Shown piece by piece: positions 23,989 through 38,800 of a stretch of 64,000 nt of DNA. Origin of the DNA: Osmia lignaria lignaria (lineage: Eukaryota; Arthropoda; Insecta; Hymenoptera; Megachilidae); assembly GCF_051020975.1 (NCBI RefSeq), contig NW_027478166.1:4341501-4405500 (forward strand), given 5' to 3'. The first letter of the stretch is position 1, and every line of letters begins with the position of its first letter. Position numbers and translations under genes: made by a program. Below the pieces are notes generated by a model, which saw only the letters and a list, made by a program, of their open reading frames with translations, was not told the DNA's origin and ran no database searches.

Positions 23989-25598
23989 TGATCAGATGCG
24001 TAGTTCTCGAGATATATCAAGATATTCAAAAGTTCCGAAGCCGCACCAACATAATAGAGATACAGAAACACCGTGGCCCCTTTCTTTGAGATAACTCTGC
24101 ACTATTGCGAGCTGCAAATGCCACTTCCAGCTTAGCTGTGCAGAGGAAGAACAACAAGAAGAAGAAATATCTCGAAATATGTCCGTCAGGCCAGTTCCTT
24201 TGAGCTGAATCTGCAAATATCTCGGAAATGAAGCGAGCTATGGCAAAATGTTAAGAGACGTTTTTTATAGAGAATTATGTTTCCTACAATTTATGTTCTA
24301 TGATATTTTTTGATCAGAAGCGTAGTTTTCGAGATATATCGAGATATTTAAAAGTTCCGAAGCCGCACCAACATAATAGGGATACAGAAACACCGTGGCC
24401 CCTTTCTTTGAGATAACTCTGCACTAGTGCGAGCCGCAAATGCCACTTCCAGCTTAGCTGTGCAGAAGAAGAACAACAAGAAGAAGAAATATCTCGAAAT
24501 ATGTCGGTCAGGCCCCTTCCCTTGAGATATATCTGCAAATATCTCGGAAACGAAGCGAGCTATGGCAAAATGTTAAGAGACCTTTTTTGTAGAGAATTAT
24601 GCTTCCTACAATTTATGTTCTATGATATTTTTTGATCAGAAGCGTAGTTTTCGAGATACATCGAGATATTTAAAAGTTCCGAAGCCGCACCAACATAATA
24701 GAGATACAGAAACACCGTGGCCCCTTTCTTTGAGATAACTCTGCACTAGTGCGAGCCGCAAATGCCAGTTCCAGCTTAGCTGTGCAGAAGAACAACAACA
24801 AGAAGATGAAATATCTCGAAATATGTCCGTCAGGCCCCTTCCCTTGAGATAAATCTGCAAATATCTCGGAAACGAAGCGAGCTATGGCGAAATGTTAAGA
24901 GACCTTTTTTGTAGAGAATTAAGTTTCCTACTTTTTATGTTCTATGATATTTTTTGATCAGATGCGTAGTTCTCGAGATATATCAAGATATTTAAAAGTT
25001 CCGAAGCCGCACCAACATAATAGAGATACAGAAACACCGTGGCCCCTTTCTTTGAGATAACTCTGCACTATTGCGAGCCGCAAATGCCACTTCCAGCTTA
25101 GCTGTGCAGAGGAAGAACAACAAGAAGAAGAAATATCTCGAAATATGTCCGTCAGGCCAGTTCATTTGAGCTGAATCTGCAAATATCTCGGAAACGAAGC
25201 GAGCTATGGCAAAATGTTAAGCGACCTTTTTTGTAGAGAATTAAGTTTCCTACTTTTTATGTTCTATGATATTTTTTGATCAGATGCGTAGTTCTCGAGA
25301 TATATCAAGATATTTAAAAGTTCCGAAGCCGCACCAACATAATAGAGATACAGAAACACCGTGGCCCCCTTCTTTGAGATAACTCTGCACTATTGCGAGC
25401 TGCAAATGCCACTTTCAGCTTAGCTGTACAGAAGAAGAACAACAAGAAGAAGAAATATCTCGAAATATGTCCGTCAGGCCCCTTCTCTTGAGATAAATCT
25501 GCAAATATCTCGGAAACGAAGAGAGCTATGGCAAAATGTTAAGAGACCTTTTTTGTAGAGAATTAGGTTTCCTACTTTTTATGTTCTATGATATTTTT
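23989..25598. repeat. Mixed segment carrying copies of other array regions
   Basis: Five units. The first is type 4 with GATATTCAAAAG, the second type 2. The third and fourth (24,633 and 24,955) duplicate the 14.0-14.6 kb tract, with two small changes in the GAA/CAA tract (AACAACAACAAG and GATGAAATATC). The fifth (25,277) carries GGCCCCCTTCTTTG, ACTTTCAGC, CTGTACAG and CCTTCTCTTGAG, a rare set found again at 45,242. Confidence 0.75.
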
Positions 25599-28500
25599 TG
25601 ATCAGATGCGTAGTTCTCGAGATATATCAAGATATTTAAAAGTTCCGAAGCCGCACCAACATAATAGAGATACAGAAACACCGTGGCCCCTTTCTTTGAG
25701 ATAACTCTGCACTATTGCGAGCTGTAAATGCCACTTCCAGCTTAGCTGTGCAGAAGAAGAACAACAAGAAGAAGAAATATCTCGAAATATGTCCGTCAGG
25801 CCCCTTCCCTTGAGATATATCTGCAAATATCTCGGAAACGAAGCGAGCTATGGCAAAATGTTAAGAGACCTTTTTTGTAGAGAATTATGTTTCCTACAAT
25901 TTATGTTCTATGATATTTTTTCATCAGAAGCGTAGTTTTCGAGATATATCGAGATATTTAAAAGTTCCGAAGCCGCACCAACATAATAGAGATACAGAAA
26001 CACTGTGGCCCCTTTCGTTGAGATAACTCTGCACTAGTGCGAGCCGCAAATGCCACTTCTAGCTTAGCTGTGCAGAAGAAGAACAACAAGAAGAAGAAAT
26101 ATCTCGAAATATGTCCGTCAGGCCCCTTCCCTTGAGATAAATCTGCAAATATCTCGGAAACGAAGCGAGCTATGGCAAAATGATAAGAGACCTTTTTTGT
26201 AGAGAATTAAGTTTCCTACTTTTTATGTTCTATGATATTTTTTGATCAGATGCGTAGTTCTCGAGATATATCAAGATATTCAAAAGTTCCGAAGCCGCAC
26301 CAACATAATAGAGATACAGAAACACCGTGGCCCCTTTCTTTGAGATAACTCTGCACTATTGCGAGCTGCAAATGCCACTTCCAGCTTAGCTGTGCAGTGG
26401 AAGAACAACAAGAAGAAGAAATATCTCGAAATATGTCCGTCAGGCCAGTTCCTTTGAGCTGAATCTGCAAATATCTCGGAAACGAAGCGAGCTATGGCAA
26501 AATGTTAAGAGACGTTTTTTGTAGAGAATTATGTTTCCTACAATTTATGTTCTATGATATTTTTTGATCAGAAGCGTAGTTCTCGAGATATATCAAGATA
26601 TTTAAAAGTTCCGAAGCCGCACCAACATAATAGGGATACAGAAACACCGTGGCCCCGTTCTTTGAGATAACTCTGCACTAGTGCGAGCCGCAAATGCCAC
26701 TTCCAGCTTAGCTGTGCAGAAGAAGAACAACAAGAAGAAGAAATATCTCGAAATATGTCCGTCAGGCCCCTTCCCTTGAGATAAATATGCAAATATCTCG
26801 GAAACGAAGCGAGCTATGGCAAAATGTTAAGAGACGTTTTTTGTAGAGAATTATCTTTCCTACAATTTATGTTCTATGATATTTTTTGATCAGAAGCGTA
26901 GTTCTCGAGATATATCAAGATATTTAAAAGTTCCGAAGCCGCACCAACATAATAGGGATACAGAAACACCGTGGCCCCGTTCTTTGAGATAACTCTGCAC
27001 TAGTGCGAGCCGCAAATGCCACTTCCAGCTTAGCTGTGCAGAAGAAGAACAACAAGAAGAAGAAATATCTCGAAATATGTCCGTCAGGCCCCTTCCCTTG
27101 AGATAAATATGCAAATATCTCGGAAACGAAGCGAGCTATGGCAAAATGTTAAGCGACCTTTTTTGTAGAGAATTAAGTTTCCTACTTTTTATGTTCTATG
27201 ATATTTTTTGATCAGAAGCGTAGTTTTCGAGATATATCGAGATATTTAAAAGTTCCGAAGCCGCACCAACATAATAGAGATACAGAAACACCGTGGCCCC
27301 TTTCTTTGAGATAACTCTGCACTAGTGCGAGCCGCAAATGCCACTTCCAGCTTAGCTGTGCAGAAGAAGAGCAACAAGAAGAAGAAATATCTCGAAATAT
27401 GTCCGACAGGCCCCTTCCCTTGAGATAAATCTGCAAATATCTCGGAAACGAAGCGAGCTATGGCGAAATGTTAAGAGACCTTTTTCGTAGAGAATTAGGT
27501 TTCCTACTTTTTATGTTCTATGATATTTTTTGATCAGATGCGTAGTTCTCGAGATATATCAAGATATTTAAAAGTTCCGAAGCCGCACCAACATAATAGA
27601 GATACAGAAACACCGTGGCCCCTTTCTTTGAGATAACTCTGCACTATTGCGAGCTGTAAATGCCACTTCCAGCTTAGCTGTGCAGAAGAAGAACAAGAAG
27701 AAGAAGAAATATCTCGAAATATGTCCGTCAGGCCCCTTCCCTTGAGATAAATCTGCAAATATCTCGGAAACGAAGCGAGCTATGGCAAAATGTTAAGAGA
27801 CCTTTTTTGTAGAGAATTAAGTTTCCTGCTTTTTATGTTCTATGATATTTTTTGATCAGATGCGTAGTTCTCGAGATATATCAAGATATTTAAAAGTTCC
27901 GAAGCCGCACCAACATAATAGAGATACAGAAACACCGTGGCCCCTTTCTTTGAGATAACTCTGCACTATTGCGAGCTGCAAATGCCACTTCCAGCTTAGC
28001 TGTGCAGAGGAAGAACAACAAGAAGAAGAAATATCTCGAAATATGTCCGTCAGGCCAGTTCCTTTGAGCTTAATCTGCAAATATCTCGGAAACGAAGCGA
28101 TCTATGGCAAAATGTTAAGAGACGTTTTTTGTAGAGAATTATGTTTCCTACTTTTTATGTTCTATGATATTTTTTGATCAGATGCGTAGTTCTCGAGATA
28201 TATCAAGATATTTAAAAGTTCCGAAACCGCACCAACATAATAGAGATACAGAAACACCGTGGCCCCTTTCTTTGAGATAACTCTGCACTATTGCGAGCTG
28301 CAAATGCCACTTCCAGCTTAGCTGTGCAGAGGAAGAACAACAAGAAGAAGAAATATCTCGAAATATGTCCGTCAGGCCAGTTCCTTTGAGCTGAATCAGC
28401 AAATATCTCGGAAACGAAGCGAGCTATGGCAAAATGTTAAGAGACGTTTTTTGTAGAGAATTATGTTTCCTACAATTTATGTTCTATGATATTTTTTGAT

Positions 28501-31395
28501 CAGAAGCGTAGTTTTCGAGATATATCGAGATATTTAAAAGTTCCGAGGCCGCACTAACATAATAGAGATACAGAAACACCGTGGCCCCTTTCTTTGAGAT
28601 AACTCTGCACTATTGCGACCTGCAAATGCCACTTCCAGCTTAGCTGTGCAGAAGAGGAACAACAAGAATAAGAAATATTTCGAAATATGTCCGTCAGGCC
28701 CCTTCCCTTGAGATAAATCTGCAAATATCTCGGAAACGAAGCGAGCTACGGCAAAATGTTAAGAGAGCTTTTTTGTAGAAAATTAGGTTTCCTACTTTTT
28801 ATGTTCTATGATATTTTTTGATCAGATGCGTAGTTCTCGAGATATATCAAGATATTTAAAGGTTCCGAAGCCGCACCAACATAATAGAGATACAGAAACA
28901 CCGTGGCCCCTTTCTTTGAGATAACTCTGCACTATTGCGAGCTGCAAATGCCACTTCCAGCTTAGCTGTGCAGAAGAAGAACAACAAGAAGAAGAAATAT
29001 CTCGAAATATGTCCGTCAGGCCCCTTCCCTTGAGATAAATCTGCAAATATCTCGGAAACGATGCCAGTTATGGGAAAATGTTAAGAGACGTTTTTTGTAG
29101 AGAATTATGTTTCCTACAATTTATGTTCTATGATATTTTTTGATCAGAAGCGTAGTTTTCGAGATATATCGAGATATTTAAAAGTTCCGAAGCCGCACCA
29201 ACATAATAGAGATACAGAAACACCGTGGCCCCTTTCTTTGAGATAACTCTGCACTAGTGCGAGCCGCAAATGCCACTTCCAGCTTAGCTGTGCAGAAGAA
29301 GAACAACAAGAAGAAGAAATATCTCGAAATATGTCCGTCAGGCCCCTTACCTTGAGATAAATCTGCAAATATCTCGGAAACGAAGCGAGCTATGGCAAAA
29401 TGTTAAGAGACCTTTTTTGTAGAGAATTAAGTTTCCTACTTTTTATCTTCTCTGATATTTTCTGATCAGATGCGTAGTTCTCGAGATATATCAAGATATT
29501 TAAAAGTTCCGAAGCCGCACCAACATAATAGAGATACAGAAACACCGTGGCTCCTTTCTTTGAGATAACTCTGCACTATTGCGACCTGGAAATGCCACTT
29601 CCAGTTTAGCTGTGCAGAAGAAGAACAACAAGAAGAAGAAATATCTCGAAATATGTCCGTTAGGCCCCTTCCCTTGAGATAAATCTGCAAATATCTCGGA
29701 AACGAAGCGAGCTATGGCAAAATGTTAAGAGACCTTTTTTGTAGAGAATTGAGTTTCCTACTTTTTATGTTCTATGATATTTTTTGATCAGATGCGTAGT
29801 TCTCGAGATATATCAAGATATTTAAAAGTTAAGAAGCCGCACCAACATAATAGAGATACAGAAACACCGTGGCCCCTTTCTTTGAGATAACTCTGCACTA
29901 TTGCGAGCTGCAAATGCCACTTCCAGCTTAGCTATGCAGAAGAGGAACAACAAGAAGAAGAAATATCTCGGAATATGTCCGTCAGGCAACCTTCCCTTGA
30001 GATAAATCTGCAAATATCTCGGAAACGATGCCAGGTATGGGAAAATGTTAAGAGACCTTTTTTGTAGAGAATTATGTTTCCTACTTTTTATGTTCTATGA
30101 TATTTTTTGATCAGACGCGTAGTTCTCGAGATATATCAAGATATTTAAAAGTTCCGAAGCCGCACCAACATAATAGAGATACAGAAACACCGTGGCTCCT
30201 TTCTTTGAGATAACTCTGCACTATTGCGACCTGGAAATGCCACTTCCAGTTTAGCTGTGCAGAAGAAGAACAACAAGAAGAAGAAATATCTCGAAATATG
30301 TCCGTTAGGCCCCCTCCCTTGAGATAAATCTGCAAATATCTCGGAAACAAAGCGAGCTATGGTAAAATGTTAAGAGACCTTTTTTGTAGAGAATTAAGTT
30401 TCCTACGTTTTATGTTCTATGATATTTTTTGATCAGATGCGTAGTTCTCGAGATATATCAAGATATTTAAAAGTTCCGAAGCCGCACCAACATAATAGAG
30501 ATACAGAAACACCGTGGCCCCTTTCTTTGAGATAACTCTGCACTATTGCGAGCTGCAAATGCCACTTCCAGCTTAGCTGTGCAGAAGAAGAACAACAAGA
30601 AGAAGAAATATCTCGAAATATGTCCGTCAGGCCCCTTCCCTTGAGATAAATCGGCAAGTATCTCGGAAACGAAGCGAGCTATGGCAAAATGTTAAGAGAC
30701 CTTTTTTGTAGACAATTATGTTTCCTACAATTTATGTTCTATGATATTTTTTGATCAGATACGTAGTTCTCGAGATATATCAAGATATTTAAAAGTTCCG
30801 AAGCCGCACCAACATAATAGAGATACAGAAACACCGTGGCCCCTTTCTTTGAGATAACTCTGCACTAGTGCGAGCCGCAAATGCCACTTCCAGCTTAGCT
30901 GTGCAGAAGAAGAACAACAAGAAGAAGAAATATCTGGAAATATGTCCGTTAGGCCCCTTCCCTTGAGATAAATCTGCAAATATCTCGGAAACGAAGCGAG
31001 CTATGGCAAAATGTTGAGAGACCTTTTTTGTAGAGAATTAAGTTTCCTACTATTTATGTTCTATGATATTTTTGGATCAGATGCGTAGTTCTCGAGATAT
31101 ATCAAGATATTTAAAAGTTCCGAATACGCACCAACATAATAGAGATACAGAAACACCGTGGCCCCTTTCTTTGAGATATCTCTGCACTATTGCGAGCTGC
31201 AAATGCCACTTCCAGCTTAGCTGCGCAGAAGAAGAACAACAAGAAGAAGAAATATCTCGAAATATGTCCGTCAGACCCCTTCCCTTGAGATAAATCTGCA
31301 AATATCTCGGAAACGAAGCGAGCTATGGCAAAATCTTAAGAGACGTTTTTTGTAGAGAATTATGTTTCCTACAATTTATGTTCTATGATATTTTT
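25599..31395. repeat. Higher-order block A (18 units)
   Basis: An ordered series of variant monomers that is repeated in blocks B and C. Diagnostic members: TCATCAGAAGC at about 25,922, CAGTGGAAG with a type 4 patch at 26,243, type 5 units at 26,565 and 26,887, GTCCGACAGG at about 27,409, GAACAAGAAGAAG at about 27,690, GAGCTTAATC at about 28,067, GAATCAGCAAAT at about 28,393, TTTCGAAATATG at about 28,680, CAGGCAACCTTCC at about 29,984, AATCGGCAAG at about 30,650, and TTTTTGGATCAG at about 31,070. It has two adjacent type 5 units where B and C have a type 4 unit between them, and it lacks several changes shared by B and C, so it is the more distant copy. Confidence 0.8.
29980..29996. repeat. 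CAGGCAACC +1 length variant, copy in block A
   Basis: The usual CAGGCCCCTT is replaced by CAGGCAACCTT, a net gain of one base with two extra A residues. The same complex change occurs in block B (about 40,288) and block C (about 52,524). Its sharing is best explained by copying of the whole region. Confidence 0.9.
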
Positions 31396-33326
31396 TGATC
31401 AGAAGCGTAGTTCTCGAGATATATCAAGATATTTAAAAGTTCCGAAGCCGCACCAACATAATAGGGATACAGAAACACCGTGGCCCCGTTCTTTGAGATA
31501 ACTCTGCACTAGTGCGAGCCGTAAATGCCACTTCCAGTTTAGCTGTGCAGAAGAAGAACAACAAGAAGAAGAAATATCTCGAAATATGTCCGTCAGGCCC
31601 CTTCCCTTGAGATAAATATGCAAATATCTCGGAAACGAAGCGAGCTATGGCAAAATGTTAAGCGACCTTTTTTGTAGAGAATTAAGTTTCCTACTTTTTA
31701 TGTTCTATGATATTTTTTGATCAGATGCGTAGTTCTCGAGATATATCAAGATATTTAAAAGTTCCGAAGCCGCACCAACATAATAGAGATACAGAAACAC
31801 CGTGGCCCCTTTCTTTGAGATAACTCTGCGCTATTGCGAGCTGCAAATGCCACTTTCAGCTTAGCTGTACAGAAGAAGAACAACAAGAAGAAGAAATATC
31901 TCGAAATATGTCCGTCAGGCCCCTTCCCTTGAGATAAATCTGCAAATATCTCGGAAACGAAGAGAGCTATGGCAAAATGTTAAGAGACCTTTTTTGTAGA
32001 GAATTAGGTTTCCTACTTTTTATGTTCTATGATATTTTTTGATCAGATGCGTAGTTCTCGAGATATATCAAGATATTTAAAAGTTCCGAAGCCGCACCAA
32101 CATAATAGAGATACAGAAACACCGTGGCCCCTTTCTTTGAGATAACTCTGCACTATTGCGAGCTGTAAATGCCACTTCCAGCTTAGCTGTGCAGAAGAAG
32201 AACAACAAGAAGAAGAAATATCTCGAAATATGTCCGTCAGGCCCCTTCCCTTGAGATATATCTGCAAATATCTCGGAAACGAAGCGAGCTATGGCAAAAT
32301 GTTAAGAGACGTTTTTTGTAGAGAATTATGTTTCCTACAATTTATGTTCTATGATATTTTTTGATCAGAAGCGTAGTTCTCGAGATATATCAAGATATTT
32401 AAAAGTTCCGAAGCCGCACCAACATATTAGGGATACAGAAACACCGTGGCCCCGTTCTTTGAGATAACTCTGCACTAGTGCGAGCCGCAAATGCCACTTC
32501 CAGCTTAGCAGTGCAGAAGAAGAACAACAAGAAGAAGAAATATCTCGAAATATGTCCGTCAGGCCCCTTCCCTTGAGATAAATATGCAAATATCTCGGAA
32601 ACGAAGCGAGCTATGGCAAAATGTTAAGCGACCTCTTTGTAGAGAATTAAGTTTCCTACTTTTTATGTTCTATGATATTTTTTGATCAGATGCGTAGTTC
32701 TCGAGATATATTAAGATATTTAAAAGTTCCGAAGCCGCACCAACATAATAGAGATACAGAAACACCGTGGCCCCTTTCTTTGAGATAACTCTGCACTATT
32801 GCGAGCTGCAAATGCCACTTTCAGCTTAGCTGTACAGAAGAAGAACAACAAGAAGAAGAAATATCTCGAAATATGTCCGTCAGGCCCCTTCCCTTGAGAT
32901 AAATCTGCAAATATCTCGGAAACGAAGAGAGCTATGGCAAAATGTTAAGAGACCTTTTTTGTAGAGAATTAGGTTTCCTACTTTTTATGTTCTATGATAT
33001 TTTTTGATCAGATGCGTAGTTCTCGAGATATATCAAGATATTTAAAAGTTCCGAAGCCGCACCAACATAATAGAGATACAGAAACACCGTGGCCCCTTTC
33101 TTTGAGATAACTCTGCACTATTGCGAGCTGTAAATGCCACTTCCAGCTTAGCTGTGCAGAAGAAGAACAACAAGAAGAAGAAATATCTCGAAATATGTCC
33201 GTCAGGCCCCTTCCCTTGAGATAAATCTGCAAATATCTCGGAAACGAAGCGTGCTATGGCAAAATGTTAAGAGACCTTTTTTGTAGAGAATTAAGTTTCC
33301 TACTTTTTATGTTCTATGATATTTTT
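31396..33326. repeat. Spacer between blocks A and B, six units
   Basis: Type 5 units at 31,396 and 32,362 alternate with units carrying ACTTTCAGC and CTGTACAG (31,718 and 32,683) and type 1 units with GCTGTAAATG (32,040 and 33,005). This three-unit series therefore occurs twice at roughly 966-bp spacing. The unit starting at 32,362 is one base short: GACCTCTTTG replaces GACCTTTTTTG near 32,631. It also has the rare TTAGCAGTGCAG. Confidence 0.8.
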
Positions 33327-35580
33327 TGATCAGATGCGTAGTTCTCGAGATATATCAAGATATTCAAAAGTTCCGAAGCCGCACCAACATAATAGAGATA
33401 CAGAAACACCGTGGCCCCTTTCTTTGAGATAACTCTGCACTATTGCGAGCTGCAAATGCCACTTCCAGCTTAGCTGTGCAGTGGAAGAACAACAAGAAGA
33501 AGAAATATCTCGAAATATGTCCGTCAGGCCAGTTCCTTTGAGCTGAATCTGCAAATATCTCGGAAACGAAGCGAGCTATGGCAAAATGTTAAGAGACGTT
33601 TTTTGTAGAGAATTATGTTTCCTACAATTTATGTTCTATGATATTTTTTGATCAGAAGCGTAGTTCTTGAGATATATCAAGATATTTAAAAGTTCCGAAG
33701 CCGCACCAACATAATAGGGATACAGAAACACCGTGGCCCCGTTCTTTGAGATAACTCTGCACTAGTGCGAGCCGCAAATGCCACTTCCAGCTTAGCTGTA
33801 CAGAAGAAGAACAACAAGAAGAAGAAATATCTCGAAATATGTCCGTCAGGCCCCTTCCCTTGAGATAAATATGCAAATATCTCGGAAACGAAGAGAGCTA
33901 TGGCAAAATGTTAAGAGACCTTTTTTGTAGAGAATTAAGTTTCCTACAATTTATGTTCTATGATATTTTTTCATCAGAAGCGTAGTTTTCGAGATATATC
34001 GAGATATTTAAAAGTTCCGAAGCCGCACCAACATAATAGAGATACAGAAACACTGTGGCCCCTTTCGTTGAGATAACTCTGCACTAGTGCGAGCCGCAAA
34101 TGCCACTTCCAGCTTAGCTGTGCAGAAGAAGAACAACAAGAAGAAGAAATATCTCGAAATATGTCCGTCAGGCCCCTTCCCTTGAGATAAATATGCAAAC
34201 ATCTCGGAAACGAAGCGAGCTATGGCAAAATGTTAAGCGACCTTTTTTGTAGAGAATTAAGTTTCCTACTTTTTATGTTCTATGATATTTTTTGATCAGA
34301 TGCGTAGTTCTCGAGATATATCAAGATATTTAAAAGTTCCGAAGCCGCACCAACATAATAGGGGTACAGAAACACCGTGGCCCCGTTCTTTGAGATAACT
34401 CTGCACTAGTGCGAGCCGCAAATGCCACTTCCAGCTTAGCTGTGCAGAAGAAGAACAACAAGAAGAAGAAATATCTCGAAATATGTCCGTCAGGCCCCTT
34501 CCCTTGAGATAAATATGCAAATATCTCGGAAACGAAGCGAGCTATGGCAAAATGTTAAGCGACCTTTTTTGTAGAGAATTAAGTTTCCTACTTTTTATGT
34601 TCTATGATATTTTTTGATCAGATGCGTAGTTCTCGAGATATATCAAGATATTTAAAAGTTCCGAAGCCGCACCAACATAATAGAGATACAGAAACACCGT
34701 GGCCCCTTTCTTTGAGATAACTCTGCACTATTGCGAGCTGTAAATGCCACTTCCAGCTTAGCTGTGCAGAAGAAGAACAACAAGAAGAAGAAATATCTCG
34801 AAATATGTCCGTCAGGCCCCTTCCCTTGAGATATATCTGCAAATATCTCGGAAACGAAGCGAGCTATGGCAAAATGTTAAGAGACCTTTTTTGTAGAGAA
34901 TTATGTTTCCTACAATTTATGTTCTATGATATTTTTTCATCAGAAGCGTAGTTTTCGAGATATATCGAGATATTTAAAAGTTCCGAAGCCGCACCAACAT
35001 AATAGAGATACAGAAACACTGTGGCCCCTTTCGTTGAGATAACTCTGCACTAGTGCGAGCCGCAAATGCCACTTCCAGCTTAGCTGTGCAGAAGAAGAAC
35101 AACAAGAAGAAGAAATATCTCGAAATATGTCCGTCAGGCCCCTTCCCTTGAGATAAATCTGCAAATATCTCGGAAACGAAGCGAGCTATGGCAAAATGAT
35201 AAGAGACCTTTTTTGTAGAGAATTAAGTTTCCTACTTTTTATGTTCTATGATATTTTTTGATCAGATGCGTAGTTCTCGAGATATATCAAGATATTCAAA
35301 AGTTCCGAAGCCGCACCAACATAATAGAGATACAGAAACACCGTGGCCCCTTTCTTTGAGATAACTCTGCACTATTGCGAGCTGCAAATGCCACTTCCAG
35401 CTTAGCTGTGCAGTGGAAGAACAACAAGAAGAAGAAATATCTCGAAATATGTCCGTCAGGCCAGTTCCTTTGAGCTGAATCTGCAAATATCTCGGAAACG
35501 AAGCGAGCTATGGCAAAATGTTAAGAGACGTTTTTTGTAGAGAATTATGTTTCCTACAATTTATGTTCTATGATATTTTT

Positions 35581-35902
35581 TGATCAGAAGCGTAGTTCTC
35601 GAGATATATCAAGATATTTAAAAGTTCCGAAGCCGCACCAACATAATAGGGATACAGAAACACCGTGGCCCCGTTCTTTGAGATAACTCTGCACTAGTGC
35701 GAGCCGCAAATGCCACTTCCAGCTTAGCTGTGCAGAAGAAGAACAACAAGAAGAAGAAATATCTCGAAATATGTCCGTCAGGCCCCTTCCCTTGAGATAA
35801 ATATGCAAATATCTCGGAAACGAAGCGAGCTATGGCAAAATGTTAAGAGACCTTTTTTGTAGAGAATTGAGTTTCCTACTTTTTATGTTCTATGATATTT
35901 TT
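35581..35902. repeat. Representative type 5 (hybrid) monomer
   Basis: This form has the type 2 upstream end (ATGTTTCCTACAATTT) and GAAGCG, then type 1 TTCTCGAGATATATCAAG, AATAGGGATAC, GGCCCCGTTCTTTGAG, type 2 CTAGTGCGAGCCGC, and finally the private AAATATGCAAATATC. It looks like a recombinant of types 1 and 2 that became its own lineage. It is frequent between 26.5 and 48.7 kb. Confidence 0.8.
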
Positions 35903-38800
35903 TGATCAGATGCGTAGTTCTCGAGATATCTCAAGATATTCAAAAGTTCCGAAGCCGCACCAACATAATAGAGATACAGAAACACCGTGGCCCCTTTCTT
36001 TGAGATAACTCTGCACTATTGCGAGCTGCAAATGCCACTTCCAGCTTAGCTGTGCAGTGGAAGAACAACAAGAAGAAGAAATATCTCGAAATACGTCCGT
36101 CAGGCCAGTTCCTTTGAGCTGAATCTGCAAATATCTCGGAAACGAAGCGAGCTATGGCAAAATGTTAAGAGACGTTTTTTGTAGAGAATTATGTTTCCTA
36201 CAATTTATGTTCTATGATATTTTTTGATCAGAAGCGTAGTTCTCGAGATATATCAAGATATTTAAAAGTTCCGAAGCCGCACCAACATAATAGGGATACA
36301 GAAACACCGTGGCCCCGTTCTTTGAGATAACTCTGCACTAGTGCGAGCCGCAAATGCCACTTCCAGCTTAGCTGTGCAGAAGAAGAACAACAAGAAGAAG
36401 AAATATCTCGAAATATGTCCGTCAGGCCCCTTCCCTTGAGATAAATATGCAAATATCTCGGAAACGAAGCGAGCTATGGCAAAATGTTAAGCGACCTTTT
36501 TTGTAGAGAATTAAGTTTCCTACTTTTTATGTTCTATGATATTTTTTGATCAGAAGCGTAGTTTTCGAGATATATCGAGATATTTAAAAGTTCCGAAGCC
36601 GCACCAACATAATAGAGATACAGAAACACCGTGGCCCCTTTCTTTGAGATAACTCTGCACTAGTGCGAGCCGCAAATGCCACTTCCAGCTTAGCTGTGCA
36701 GAAGAAGAGCAACAAGAAGAAGAAATATCTCGAAATATGTCCGACAGGCCCCTTCCCTTGAGATAAATCTGCAAATATCTCGGAAACGAAGCGAGCTATG
36801 GCGAAATGTTAAGAGACCTTTTTCGTAGAGAATTAGGTTTCCTACTTTTTATGTTCTATGATATTTTTTGATCAGATGCGTAGTTCTCGAGATATATCAA
36901 GATATTTAAAAGTTCCGAAGCCGCACCAACATAATAGAGATACAGAAACACCGTGGCCCCTTTCTTTGAGATAACTCTGCACTATTGCGAGCTGTAAATG
37001 CCACTTCCAGCTTAGCTGTGCAGAAGAAGAACAAGAAGAAGAAGAAATATCTCGAAATATGTCCGTCGGGCCCCTTCCCTTGAGATAAATCTGCAAATAT
37101 CTCGGAAACGAAGCGAGCTATGGCAAAATGTTAAGAGACCTTTTTTGTAGGGAATTAAGTTTCCTACTTTTTATGTTCTATGATATTTTTTGATCAGATG
37201 CGTAGTTCTCGAGATATATCAAGATATTTAAAAGTTCCGAAGCCGCACCAACATAATAGAGATACAGAAACACCGTGGCCCCTTTCTTTGAGATAACTCT
37301 GCACTATTGCGAGCTGCAAATGCCACTTCCAGCTTAGCTGTGCAGAGGAAGAACAACAAGAAGAAGAAATATCTCGAAATATGTCCGTCAGGCCAGTTCC
37401 TTTGAGCTTAATCTGCAAATATCTCGGAAACGAAGCGATCTATGGCAAAATGTTAAGAGACGTTTTTTGTAGAGAATTATGTTTCCTACTTTTTATGTTC
37501 TATGATATTTTTTGATCAGATGCGTAGTTCTCGAGATATATCAAGATATTTAAAAGTTCCGAAACCGCACCAACATAATAGAGATACAGAAACACCGTGG
37601 CCCCTTTCTTTGAGATAACCCTGCACTATTGCGAGCTGCAAATGCCACTTCCAGCTTAGCTGTGCAGAGGAAGAACAACAAGAAGAAGAAATATCTCGAA
37701 ATATGTCCGTCAGGCCAGTTCCTTTGAGCTGAATCAGCAAATATCTCGGAAACGAAGCGAGCTATGGCAAAATGTTAAGAGACGTTTTTTGTAGAGAATT
37801 ATGTTTCCTACAATTTATGTTCTATGATATTTTTTGATCAGAAGCGTAGTTTTCGAGATATATCGAGATATTTAAAAGTTCCGAGGCCGCACCAACATAA
37901 TAGAGATACAGAAACACCGTGGCCCCTTTCTTTGAGATAACTCTGCACTATTGCGACCTGCAAATGCCACTTCCAGCTTAGCTGTGCAGAAGAGGAACAA
38001 CAAGAATAAGAAATATTTCGAAATATGTCCGTCAGGCCCCTTCCCTTGAGATAAATCTGCAAATATCTCGGAAACGAAGCGAGCTACGGCAAAATGTTAA
38101 GAGAGCTTTTTTGTAGAAAATGAGGTTTCCTACTTTTTATGTTCTATGATATTTTTTGATCAGATGCGTAGTTCTCGAGATATATCAAGATATTTAAAGG
38201 TTCCGAAGCCGCACCAACATAATAGAGATACAGAAACACCGTGGCCCCTTTCTTTGAGATAACTCTGCACTATTGCGAGCTGCAAATGCCACTTCCAGCT
38301 TAGCTGTGCAGAAGAAGAACAACAAGAAGAAGAAATATCTCGAAATATGTCCGTCAGGCCCCTTCCCTTGAGATAAATCTGCAAATATCTCGGAAACGAT
38401 GCCAGTTATGGGAAAATGTTAAGAGACCTTTTTTGTAGAGAATTAAGTTTCCTACTTTTTATGTTCTATGATATTTTCTGATCAGATGCGTAGTTCTCGA
38501 GATATATCAAGATATTTAAAAGTTCCGAAGCCGCACCAACATAATAGAGATACAGAAACACCGTGGCCCCTTTCTTTGAGATAACTCTGCACTATTGCGA
38601 GCTGCAAATGCCACTTCCAGCATAGCTGTGCAGAAGAAGAACAACAAGAAGAAGAAATATCTCGAAATATGTCCGTTAGGCCCCTTCCCTTGAGATAAAT
38701 CTGCAAATATCTCGGAAACGAAGCGAGCTATGGCAAAATGTTAAGAGACCTTTTTTGTAGAGAATTAAGTTTCCTACGTTTTATGTTCTATGATATTTTT

